The notes beneath the pieces are model-generated. The model was not told the DNA's origin, did no database searches, and saw nothing but the letters and a program-made list of their open reading frames with translations. Positions 1 through 8,640 of a DNA stretch of 18,879 nucleotides are shown here, one piece after another (the first letter of the stretch is position 1; every line of letters begins with the position of its first letter). The stretch is taken from NCBI GenBank assembly GCA_001970855.1, contig LSSN01001754.1, positions 1 to 18,879 on the forward strand, written 5' to 3'. The stretch is from Smittium culicis (lineage: Eukaryota > Kickxellomycota > Harpellomycetes > Harpellales > Legeriomycetaceae). Made by a program: the position numbers and the translations under genes.

Positions 1-3000
1 GCAAAAGACAAGCGGGATGTAGCAAAGCCACGACCTGTACCGATATATCTAGCACCACCAAAAGACAAATTGGAACTAATGGAGTAAGCATAAATTTGAG
101 TAACTTGAACTTCGTATATGGGAGACAGTGATAAGAATTGTTTTCCTAATCTAGTAATAGCACGGACAAAGCCCTGTTCTGTTAACATTTGTAAGAAGAG
201 AGGCAAGAAAGCGATGAGCAAAACAACTAAAATTGCTAGAGTAGTACGATTGATCCAGCCAGACACAGGTTGAATCATGAAGCAGCCTTGGTTGAGAATA
301 GATATGTAGTAGTTTGGATCGTTCATATCAATAGTGGCACAAATATTTAAAGTCGAGTTCATAGTGGCAACAAACATAACTGAAAACATGAAAACTTGGA
401 CGGTAGCCATAATCATAAGATTGTTAATGTGGAAACCAGGATGAGCATAATAAAAAGTCAAGAATCTGTCGAGAGGTAAGAAACAGCCGAGCCAATAGTA
501 TTCACGGGACAACATCTGTTCACCCATACCAGTACCAATTTTAGTGATGAAATTTAGCGTAGAACAGAAACCCAAATCACGGCCTTTACCGCATTGGAAG
601 TATTCGGTGTGTTTGATTCTACCACCACGGGAGAATGCGTTCATACCGGCATAAATATCCTCATTAAGATGGAGGCCTTTTTGAGCCTTGGAGAAACCGC
701 CGCGAGTTGACATGAAAATAAAGTTGATAAAATCAGGGTGACCATAATGTAGACGACCTCCAATTTCAGCCATCATTCTTTGTGTGAGCGTTCCGAATGT
801 GGCTTCTTTACCAGCAGCAACATCACCAAGAATACCGACACTTTCAGAGAAGATATATTCTCTAGCACCAACAATGGCAACTGGGGGGCCTTGTGGTTCA
901 GAGGCGGGGCTGTAAGGGGATACAGTTGGTGGATTATACTCTTCGAATTCGCCAAGCATGTTTCTGATTTTAAGGCATTCTTCCAAGTAGTTATCTTGGT
1001 TAGCATCAATCATTTGAACATATTCACCACGAACAAAAATACTTGCATGGTTCTGATTATCAGATTTACCATCACCGAGAATAGGGTTACCAGGTAGTTG
1101 AATTCTGTAGTGAGGTCTTCTTGATCCATCAGAAAGAACTTCTGAGTTACCATCAATCAAGCAGGAGTAGATTCTGGAGCTTGAGCCATCAGCAGATTGT
1201 TCTTCATCAAGATATGCGATTTGCAGAGATGGGTAAGTTCTGAGTAAAAAGTCTGCGGCTTCGTGTTCTTCTTTGCTAAATTTCATGAATCTTTGCATGG
1301 CAACAACGAATCTGAATTTTCTATTAGCCATGCGCTCTAATTCGCGCTCAAGTTTAGCACTACCATTGCCACCAAAAAGCAATACCATTTCAGGGTTTTC
1401 GACACGGTACAAAAGCTTGATTGCCTTAGCGTAGTTCATGAAACCAGAGATCGTACGGTAAAGAGTTTGAGATCTCAAAGATGCCCAAATTCTGGTTCTT
1501 AGAGTAAACTCAGGAGAGGCTGATTTGAAACCAACAGAGTAGAAAGGAAGATCGTCAGCTTTAGCTTTATTTTCGCCTTTTTCTTCGAATGCTCTACTAG
1601 TAGAGTTATTATCGAGACCAGCACTCTCTTCAGCCAAGATTTTAGTATCTTTGACAAAATTATCCCATTCGTCTGGTTGAAGAGCTTTCAGGTATTCAAG
1701 AACTGTTACCCTAGAATAGCGATCACTTTCGCGGATAATTTCTCTTAGAGATAGGAGAATTTTTTCGCTGTAGTGGGGGGTTAAAACAGTAAAAGTAGGC
1801 ATATTTTCAACGGGGATTGGCTCAGGGAGAACAGTTGATAGAGATTGAGCAAAGAAGGAGATTCTTCTTTCAGCTTCAGAGTGAGGAGGATAAAATTCTT
1901 GTTCAAATGATGCATCATCTTGGGCAACAAAGAATGTTGGAGGCTTAAGGGTTCTTCTGCCATTTTCATCGCTCGGTACTTGTTGGTACAAAAGTTTTTG
2001 GACGTGTTCAATTGACAGTAAATGTTCTCTGTACATGGAGATAATGATAGCATTCCAAATTTGAGAGCAAAGAACTTTGGGCTTGTATTTAACTTCCATA
2101 TCAGCAGTAGCCAAAATTTTAGTGTAAATGCGTTTAGGCAACCTCGAGAAGATATTTCTCCAAGGAGTCCAAATCGAAATACCCATGTAGAAAGATCTTC
2201 CAACAGAGAAAACGGTGTTCCAGATAACATACCATAAATAGGTATCCAAGAAGAACAAGAGTAGATCAAGCAGCAACATGAGGCCCATAGTGATCAAATT
2301 TTGATGAGTACATAGAAGTTTTCCAAGGAACTTTTCATTACAGTTAATAGAAGTGTATTGATAAAGCCATTTGAAAGGATCTTTGAAGGAGCGAGCAAGG
2401 AAGAAGTAAGATTCGAGGTATTTACATAAGAAAATCATGAACCACAAAACAACAGATGTAGCTCTTGAAGAGCGTTTTAGAGGTGGGAAGTTTGCAGTAA
2501 AAGTTCTGTTTACGAGACCATGAGAGGAGCGCTTTTTGTTTTTCTTTTGGAAGCTGAAACCAGGGGCAACGATAGAGAGGTAGACTGTAATCATAATGGA
2601 ATAGATAAACTGAACGATAGCGACAATTTTAGCGATATTGAATAAGGTTTTTTTTGATCCTAGATTTTTAATTTCGTCAGGTGTTAGTTTAACAGCTTTG
2701 AAAACGAATTTATTGGTTTCGTTAGGTGTGATAGTGAAGGTTGGGTCCTCTCCATTTATCCAGCAGAAGTATGTTGGGGCTAAATCAATGATGAAGAAAA
2801 ATAGGAGAATGAGTATTCTATTTAGAAGAATTTTGAAGCTGCTTTTATTTAGCTTGATGTAATTCATTTCACAGATGGCACCAATGATACCGATGAGGGG
2901 AGCGATGGCACCGCCAGCGGCGATTAAACTAAATCTTCTAGGAGTGACATCAGGTAGTTGTATGGGAGAGCCGTTAACGATTGAGCTTGGATTAGTTGAA

Positions 3001-4529
3001 GAGCGGAGTTCGAATTGAGTATCATATAAGAAGTCAGCGACGAATATAATATAGTAGTAGTAGACAACAACGTGCATGATCCAAACTCTTGAGAAGTTAG
3101 TTATGAAATGGCTCATGGTACGTTTTTCTTTGTAAGTCTTTTTGATACTTTTTTTGTAGTTGATATCTTTCATTCTTGGCCAGCGGCTATCAGGTGATAA
3201 ATCCATTAGCAGAGATTTGTCATCGAAGCATAGCTGTCTAATTCCTTCAGGGGTCCAAAAAGTTTCGTTAATGTCATCGTAACCGATTGTGGTGTCGTGG
3301 TCTTGGTCACGTTTAAAGTATTTACCGTTAATTAGTTGATAGCCTTCGTCCCTTAAGAAGTTGTATATAGGTGTGATAATTGCTTCTAGGTAGTAGCCTT
3401 CACGTTCAGGTTCGACTCTTTGTTGGCAAGCAGGGGATTTGTAGTAGTCTTCAGCGATTTTGAACAGGAAAGCTACGAGTTCACCGCAGAATCTGATGTT
3501 ACCAGCTTCACCCCAAATAAGGAGGTATAGTGCTATTTGTCGGGCCCTGTCGTATTGTGATAGAGAGTTCATGTTAGCTCTCCAATTTTCGACAAAGTTG
3601 CTAATGGCGTCAGCTTCATTTTCAGACTCTAAAGAGGCATCATTGTTGGTTTTGTTATTGGTAGCTTGTCTTAGTACTGGGGTATCGTGATCAAGCTGGG
3701 CAGAAAAGTACCATCTTCTGTAGTTGGCATGGTCACCACCAATATAGTCACTATGAAGGGTGAGGAGAGCCATTAAGGGGCTCATTCTGGAGGCTCTGGA
3801 GTCGAGCATTATCATCATCATGTCATATACATTTTTCATACTATCTTTTTGGAACCCGAGTTTGTTGGTTAAGTCCTTGAAGATGTCTTCAATCTCTTCC
3901 TTGGAGAGAGGAATTTGATTTGGATCGCTCCAAGAGGGGTAGGGGGAGTCATTGAGGACAAGTTCGGCTTGGGCGTAATCGAGGCCAGATCTATCGTTAT
4001 TTGACACCCAGGAGGCACTTTGTGAGAAGGATGTTACAGATCCAGTTGGGCGGTAAGTCTTTTTGTGTTCAATGAGGTTCATTAAAGAGTCAGTTGAGGG
4101 GGCGTAATTGGCATATCTGCCGGGGTTATTTCCTTTAGATCTGTATTCGCCAAAGATGTCGATATCTGCGGCAGAGTTGTGGGAAGCAGGAGTTCTGACG
4201 AGGGATGAGCGGATGGAGAAGGCACCGTCGCTCATAGATTCAGCGTCGGAATCCATTCCATTGCGCTTGTTTCCTCTGCGTCTTCTGCCACCGCTGGAGT
4301 TAGGGTTGAATTGGGATCTGTCGCGATTATCAGATTGATAGTAAGCATTTTCATTGTATTCATTATCAGGCTGGTCGTAATAAGAGTCAAAAGATTCGTG
4401 GGCACCATATTCTTCATAGCCCATATCACCGTAAGGATCATTTTCGTCGTAATCGTGCATATAAGATTCCTCTTCGTCGCCATATTCGCGACCACTGTAG
4501 GGGTCTCTTCCGTGGCCGTAATTAGACAT
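1..4529 (-). CDS. FKS1: 1,3-beta-glucan synthase catalytic subunit, GT48 (C-terminus beyond window)
   Basis: Plasma-membrane enzyme that polymerises UDP-glucose into cell-wall 1,3-beta-glucan and, in known fungi, works with Rho1 GTPase. The frame is open and intronless from ATG 4529-4527 to the left edge, giving about 1,509 of the family's roughly 1,900 residues. This is the first in-frame ATG after a TAA at 4598-4596. Order: acidic, Tyr/Asp-rich tail (1-200); EDIFKDLTNKLGFQKDSM (about 213-230) and LDSRASRMSP; FKS1 domain 1 with LLIWGEAGNIRF (about 300-420); N-terminal membrane bundle (about 478-776, ending FLDTYLWY); GT48 domain (about 860-1345) with LRTRIWASLRSQTLYRTISG, NPILGDGKSDNQNHA, DANQDNYLEECLKIR, VAIVGAREYIFSE, GRLHYGHPDF, QKGLHLNEDIYAGMNA and GEQMLSREYY; then C-terminal membrane helices. 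Hot spot 1 reads FLARSFKDP (710-718) and hot spot 2 GWINRTTLA (1424-1432); both depart from the usual yeast forms. Compared from memory with S. cerevisiae Fks1, the tail is longer by roughly 60 residues and the basic linker before domain 1 is shorter and lacks its Lys/Arg run. Family certain; FKS1 versus a paralogue not decided. Confidence 0.97.
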   Translation of the reverse strand, partial: MSNYGHGRDPYSGREYGDEEESYMHDYDENDPYGDMGYEEYGAHESFDSYYDQPDNEYNENAYYQSDNRDRSQFNPNSSGGRRRRGNKRNGMDSDAESMSDGAFSIRSSLVRTPASHNSAADIDIFGEYRSKGNNPGRYANYAPSTDSLMNLIEHKKTYRPTGSVTSFSQSASWVSNNDRSGLDYAQAELVLNDSPYPSWSDPNQIPLSKEEIEDIFKDLTNKLGFQKDSMKNVYDMMMIMLDSRASRMSPLMALLTLHSDYIGGDHANYRRWYFSAQLDHDTPVLRQATNNKTNNDASLESENEADAISNFVENWRANMNSLSQYDRARQIALYLLIWGEAGNIRFCGELVAFLFKIAEDYYKSPACQQRVEPEREGYYLEAIITPIYNFLRDEGYQLINGKYFKRDQDHDTTIGYDDINETFWTPEGIRQLCFDDKSLLMDLSPDSRWPRMKDINYKKSIKKTYKEKRTMSHFITNFSRVWIMHVVVYYYYIIFVADFLYDTQFELRSSTNPSSIVNGSPIQLPDVTPRRFSLIAAGGAIAPLIGIIGAICEMNYIKLNKSSFKILLNRILILLFFFIIDLAPTYFCWINGEDPTFTITPNETNKFVFKAVKLTPDEIKNLGSKKTLFNIAKIVAIVQFIYSIMITVYLSIVAPGFSFQKKNKKRSSHGLVNRTFTANFPPLKRSSRATSVVLWFMIFLCKYLESYFFLARSFKDPFKWLYQYTSINCNEKFLGKLLCTHQNLITMGLMLLLDLLLFFLDTYLWYVIWNTVFSVGRSFYMGISIWTPWRNIFSRLPKRIYTKILATADMEVKYKPKVLCSQIWNAIIISMYREHLLSIEHVQKLLYQQVPSDENGRRTLKPPTFFVAQDDASFEQEFYPPHSEAERRISFFAQSLSTVLPEPIPVENMPTFTVLTPHYSEKILLSLREIIRESDRYSRVTVLEYLKALQPDEWDNFVKDTKILAEESAGLDNNSTSRAFEEKGENKAKADDLPFYSVGFKSASPEFTLRTRIWASLRSQTLYRTISGFMNYAKAIKLLYRVENPEMVLLFGGNGSAKLERELERMANRKFRFVVAMQRFMKFSKEEHEAADFLLRTYPSLQIAYLDEEQSADGSSSRIYSCLIDGNSEVLSDGSRRPHYRIQLPGNPILGDGKSDNQNHASIFVRGEYVQMIDANQDNYLEECLKIRNMLGEFEEYNPPTVSPYSPASEPQGPPVAIVGAREYIFSESVGILGDVAAGKEATFGTLTQRMMAEIGGRLHYGHPDFINFIFMSTRGGFSKAQKGLHLNEDIYAGMNAFSRGGRIKHTEYFQCGKGRDLGFCSTLNFITKIGTGMGEQMLSREYYWLGCFLPLDRFLTFYYAHPGFHINNLMIMATVQVFMFSVMFVATMNSTLNICATIDMNDPNYYISILNQGCFMIQPVSGWINRTTLAILVVLLIAFLPLFLQMLTEQGFVRAITRLGKQFLSLSPIYEVQVTQIYAYSISSNLSFGGARYIGTGRGFATSRLSF

Positions 4530-4640
4530 GAACTTTTGAGTTAAAAAAGAAGTTTGATATACAGAGATTAATAAAACAAGGTAAAAGCTTATATATTAAT
4601 CGGAGGAGTAATTATAACGGAGCCAAGAAATGATAAATTT
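4530..4640 (-). promoter_or_regulatory. Core promoter and 5' leader of the glucan synthase gene
   Basis: Reading the minus strand towards the gene, TATATAA lies at 4595-4589, about 60 bases before the ATG, a plausible TATA-box distance for a fungal gene. Pyrimidine runs follow between it and the start codon. The bases just before ATG are GTTC, so position -3 is T and not the usual A; a weak start context is possible. The next in-frame Met is more than 20 codons in, inside the acidic tail, and the in-frame TAA at 4598-4596 excludes a longer protein. Box and transcription start are inferred from position only. Confidence 0.45.
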
Positions 4641-6083
4641 CTTTACAAGAGAATTAAATTTCGGTTGGATGGAAGGGTAGTAAGAGTTTGAATAGAAATA
4701 TTAGTTGGGTGTATGGCAGATGAGGGAAGGAGCAAAAAATACTTGGAGCGTTAAAACTAGAATGGATAAATTTAGAAGGTGTTTGGTAGATATAAAGAGG
4801 AAGAGTAATTGTGGTTCATAAAGTGAAAAAGAGAGAAGTGTAGTTTAAGTCTAAAATTATTCTATGTGAAAGTCTAAAAAAAAAAAATAAAGGTATTAAA
4901 GAAAGATGGGGCTTTATTTTTTAGTTTTAGCTGGATAGTATAACTAAAATGCAAAAACGCTGTAGATTCCGTATAGTTCTTATATTTAGCGAAGAGATAA
5001 TAAAAATCAGGGACAAGATAATATTATATACAGCAAAATCGTAAGGTTGTATATAAAAAGATAAAAGTTGGGTAAATTATTATATGATTATGGGAGCAAG
5101 AGAGGAGGATAATAGAGTTTGCTTTATCTACTTTAACGATCAGGAAACAAGGATGTTAATGTGTTTAAAGAGAAGTGCTAATGAGATAGAGATAGAGAGA
5201 AGTGTAAAGTGGCGGGCAATAACTTAGAGCAAAGATACTTTGGAGGAGGAGAGAAGGTAAAAGAGATAAAATGGCAAACAAACAAGATAAAAGATTGATA
5301 TGGATTCTTGCTATTAATAAAAGGAAATGAAAGCATTAACCTTTTTTCAACAACGAAGAAAAAGAGAGAAATTTGGATAAATATTGGCAAGGGATTAATT
5401 TTCTTCTTTGTTTTTTGTTTTGAGCAACAAAAGACAGGTAATTAGCTAATGAATTATAAGATTGTGGTTTAGGAATAGTGACCACGACAGCAGTATTAAA
5501 TTTGTCAAAATGGAATACAATAAATGCTGAGTATTATCGGGTGCAAACAGACTCTAAACACGCTGAAAAAATAATTTTCTATAAATTAAATGCGAGTGCC
5601 AACTCTGGTAAAAAGTATTGCAGGAATAGAAAAATGGTTCCTAAGAAAGTGACGCTTTTAGCAAAATGCTGCCAAAAAATATTGTAGTAGCCAAATAAGC
5701 GAATGAATGCTAGTTAAAAACGGTGTTAAGAGCTCCTTGTATATCTGCAATAAAATTTCTGATATAAAGTGGTTTATAAACTTTAGATAATCAAGGCCGA
5801 AAAGCAAATGTATTATGATTGGACTTATGCGAACATAAACGATATTATATAATACTATAATGATTCGTCTTATCTGGAGAGCAAATTAAAAATTGAGATT
5901 TAAAGGATAATAATTTGTAATAATGAAGGGAGCTCCTAAATGTTTGGCTCAACGCTTATTTTTTTATTAGGCGCCAAGTTGATAAGCTGTGGGGAATTTC
6001 TTTATTGTTTTTGTTTTATTAGCAAGATTTGCTGCTAGTACAACACTGATTGGCCCAAAAGGTGTCAATAATCCTTTGACTGA

Positions 6084-6210
6084 GCTAATGGTAGCAGGCT
6101 ATTCTTGAAGCTATGATTGCGTATTGCAAAATTTGTTTGATTTGGCTAATAAAAGCGATCTGCTTGTTTAGCTAATGGGAGCAGTCTACTTTGTTTTACT
6201 CCTATTAGCT
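6084..6210. repeat. Direct and inverted copies of a GCTAAT-containing word
   Basis: GCTAATGGTAGCAGGCTA (6084-6101) recurs as GCTAATGGGAGCAGTCTA (6171-6188), 16 of 18 bases alike and 87 bases apart. AGCTAATGGGAG (6170-6181) also faces CTCCTATTAGCT (6199-6210), an inverted match with one mismatch that could form a small hairpin. The core occurs again at 6145-6150 and, reversed as ATTAGC, at 6018, 6204 and 6227; ATTAGCTAAT at 5441-5450 is a perfect palindrome. These could be binding sites for a DNA-binding protein or simple duplications. Confidence 0.55.
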
Positions 6211-6280
6211 CAGAAGAGTTGGAAAGATTAGCGGAGAAAACTAACGAATAGATCAAGAGTAAAAATTGAAGTATATAACG

Positions 6281-6296
6281 ATTGTCGCTGGACAAT
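6281..6296. other. Small perfect hairpin
   Basis: ATTGTC and GACAAT are perfectly complementary arms around a GCTG loop. It sits 22 bases before the tandem repeat whose units contain the related word CTGTC. It is short enough to be chance. Confidence 0.4.
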
Positions 6297-6318
6297 AGGA
6301 TTATACAAATAAGAGTAT

Positions 6319-6418
6319 TCAGTCAATAAAAACAGGCTGTCTAATAGTAGTTTTTAAGTCAATATACAGTCTGTCGAATAGTATTTTTTCAGTCAATATA
6401 CACAGGCTGTCAAAAAGG
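6319..6418. repeat. Tandem repeat, period 34-36 bp, nearly three units
   Basis: Three units start with AGTCAATA at 6321, 6357 and 6391 (the second as AAGTCAATA). Each continues through an A-rich stretch to a CTGTC word: ACAGGCTGTC in units 1 and 3, ACAGTCTGTC in unit 2. Units 1 and 2 then have AATAGTA followed by a T run; unit 3 is cut short. Differences between units show that it is not recent. It lies just left of the point where strand composition inverts, so an iterated protein-binding site is conceivable. Confidence 0.8.
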
Positions 6419-6439
6419 CATAAATGTTAGATATCACAA

Positions 6440-6520
6440 ACTCATCAAAAATTGTGGATTTGTGGAGGCAATATATACGTTATTATCAATCAATATATAC
6501 ATTAAGCTTTCTTCATTTGA
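6440..6520. other. GC-skew inversion point; candidate replication origin
   Basis: Hand counts give about 408 G to 198 C in 4561-6480 and about 188 G to 400 C in 6481-8400. The change happens within about one line of sequence: 6421-6480 has 11 G and 7 C, 6481-6540 has 4 G and 13 C. The inversion is a direct observation. From memory, budding-yeast leading strands carry more C than G, so G-rich left and C-rich right is the polarity expected of forks leaving this point. Calling it an origin is inference. Confidence 0.4.
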
Positions 6521-8640
6521 CAGCGTCTACCTTTCTTCAACCCCAACTATATTATAACACCACCTGATTAGCTTCTACACAACCCAATTCAAAATGCAGC
6601 CCAATAAAATCCATCAGCATCTACATATTTCTCCTAAATCACTCTCCGCACCTATTCATAGCATTTTTCTATTGGCCTTAAAATACCCTACTAGTGTATT
6701 TATAGCACCGATGACTTGTAGCACCAAAAAGATCCTATAAACAGATACCCCCATTATACGCTCAAGCTTATTTAAATACTAACAATCGCTATACAAATTA
6801 ACACAAACAGCATAACACATAATCATGCATATGGCAAATACCCAATTTTCCCAAAAAAAACCACTTGTAGAATACTGGTTGTAAAACAGGTCTCTAATTT
6901 ACACTACGAGCCTCAAAATAGATACGCTTAATAGCAGCGTTACTGCAAAAAGCAAATATAGCAAAGATAATTCTTAAAAGTCGAGGTACTTCAAAATTAC
7001 AATTATAGTACAGACGACGCTTAAATGCTGACTAAATAGCTAATAATAATGCAACTAAATTTAGTATATTGCTTATATTATTGCCCAACAAAAACAACAT
7101 GCCAACTTGTAGCTGTTTTCTATGTTTTTTTTTCGGGGCTGATCTGCAATGAAACTGCATATCGCTAATTTCGACAAAAACATCCAATTTGTTTGCACAA
7201 AACACTAAAACTGAATAAACACAGATAATGTTCCCTTTTTGATACAAATTAATTATAATTTTGCCTTACTTTACACCTATTACATAAAACTCTATACACT
7301 TCTTAAAATATTCACTTTGCTCTATTTAGTGATATTATTTACCTTTTTCATGTAGAGTATAACTTTTCCTATTCTATCAGGTGTCATAATCTACTACTTT
7401 ATTATCACCCAAAAAAAATACAATTACCGCTATTAATAAATACTCTGCTATAATTTGTGTCAAACCTTCAAGCTGTTACCTATTTTATTCTCTAGCTTTA
7501 CTCTTTAGAATTCATTACTAATTGTTTACAATATTTTATATAATTTCCCGAACTTCTTTTTGATCGTTCTTTTGCCTTACTTCATTTTAAGCTAATGACT
7601 AGCAAAATTCCTCCACTGATTTCGTAATTAAACTCCCGACTACTACATTTAACTCCTATTAGGTAATAGCTGTATCTGAAATAATCTCTTTTTAACCACT
7701 GGATCTAATGCCTTCCTGAATTCAATTCCGGGAAAATTTATAGTTGCATCTCCTGATAATGCTAATAATTAAACCTACATCTCACGCATAAACATTACAC
7801 GCATAAATATACACAAATTAATACTTTTCTAAAATATCCAAATATCGCTTCAGCTTCTTTTGAAATGCCAAACATATATATTATTTTATCATCTTACAAT
7901 AACTGAGGGAGTGGGGGTATTTTTAACTAAAAAAACCCCACATCTACCCAATCCATCAATACATCAAATAAAAAAAATAATGGTATAGGTAAGAATTTAC
8001 AAGCAGACGCATAAATAAATCCAAATCAAATGCAAAGTAATAGTTATCGATTACAGCTTTATTTTTGTTTTAGTAGTCAATAAAAAGGTTGCACATATTC
8101 TATTGGAGATATCTTCCCTTCTCCAAATTAGCGCCCATATAATGAATATCTTTGATTCGCTGAATACTTTTACATTTATCCCACATTTAATACTAACACT
8201 TACAGCAATCCAGTATACAACTGTATTTATAATTAACCTTTTGTCATCCAAATCTTAGTTGGCTATTTTTTTCTTAATCTTTATTTTTATAGTCGTATTT
8301 ATAACCAGTCCCACCTCTCCCTCCTCTCAATTCAAAAATTTTCAATTAAAACCCCCTCCTCAATAAATAAAATAACATTTATATATGGGATATTCTTAGG
8401 GGAAACGGAACATTTTTTTCTTATTAGTTCATTTTGCTTATTAATATAAGGTGAAGGTATTGTTTGATCAGATAAACTATTTCGATGATAATTTTAGTAA
8501 GATTATAAAATAAAAGTAATGATGCAAAGTAGAAAAAACTTAATATGAAAAGACCCACTCCTTGAAATAGTCTCCCATATCTACGATTTGCTTTTTGATC
8601 CTTCAATTACAATATCATTATAAAATAATTAAGTAAATAA
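6521..8640. other. Gene-free region, C-rich on the + strand
   Basis: No convincing gene. Open frames of 60-71 codons on the minus strand (7032-7247, 8051-8251, 8424-8606) all start with TTG and have no recognisable product; the last would be hydrophobic. C-rich runs such as 6541-6660 (about 40 C to 6 G) and CCCACCTCTCCCTCCTCTC near 8310 show that the asymmetry persists for about 1.9 kb. It ends near 8400, where G and C become balanced. Confidence 0.6.
7911..7941. other. GC-stem hairpin with AT-rich inner stem
   Basis: GTGGGG (7911-7916) pairs perfectly with CCCCAC (7936-7941). The segment between holds TTTTT and AAAAAA, which can extend the pairing with a small bulge. It stands out because 7901-7920 is a G-rich patch in otherwise C-rich DNA. 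No transcript is known here, so I do not call it a terminator. Confidence 0.45.

Larger units (their letters stand above)
4599..6318. other. Gene-free upstream region, G-rich on the + strand
   Basis: No ATG-started reading frame of useful length was found. The longest open stretches, 5178-5390 (-) and 5478-5687 (+), begin with TTG and GTG, which fungal nuclear genes rarely use, and their translations resemble nothing I recognise. The + strand is purine-rich, with runs such as GATAGAGATAGAGAGA near 5185. In 4561-4860 I count about 77 G to 17 C. A short ATG frame at 5940 gives 32 hydrophobic residues, then stops. The half nearest FKS probably contains its upstream regulatory region. Confidence 0.6.

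Noticed and set aside
1224..1226. Possible reassigned CTG codon
   Set aside because: CTG encodes a residue that is leucine in other Fks proteins (Y-P-x-L-Q-I-A-Y), so standard decoding fits.
773..4544. Numerous other open frames on both strands under the glucan synthase gene
   Set aside because: They are shadows of the FKS reading frame, which is conserved throughout.
5478..5687. 69-codon frame on the + strand in the FKS upstream region
   Set aside because: GTG start and no recognisable domain.
8424..8606. Minus-strand 60-codon frame encoding a hydrophobic peptide
   Set aside because: TTG start and no usable ATG; hydrophobicity is expected from AT-rich DNA.
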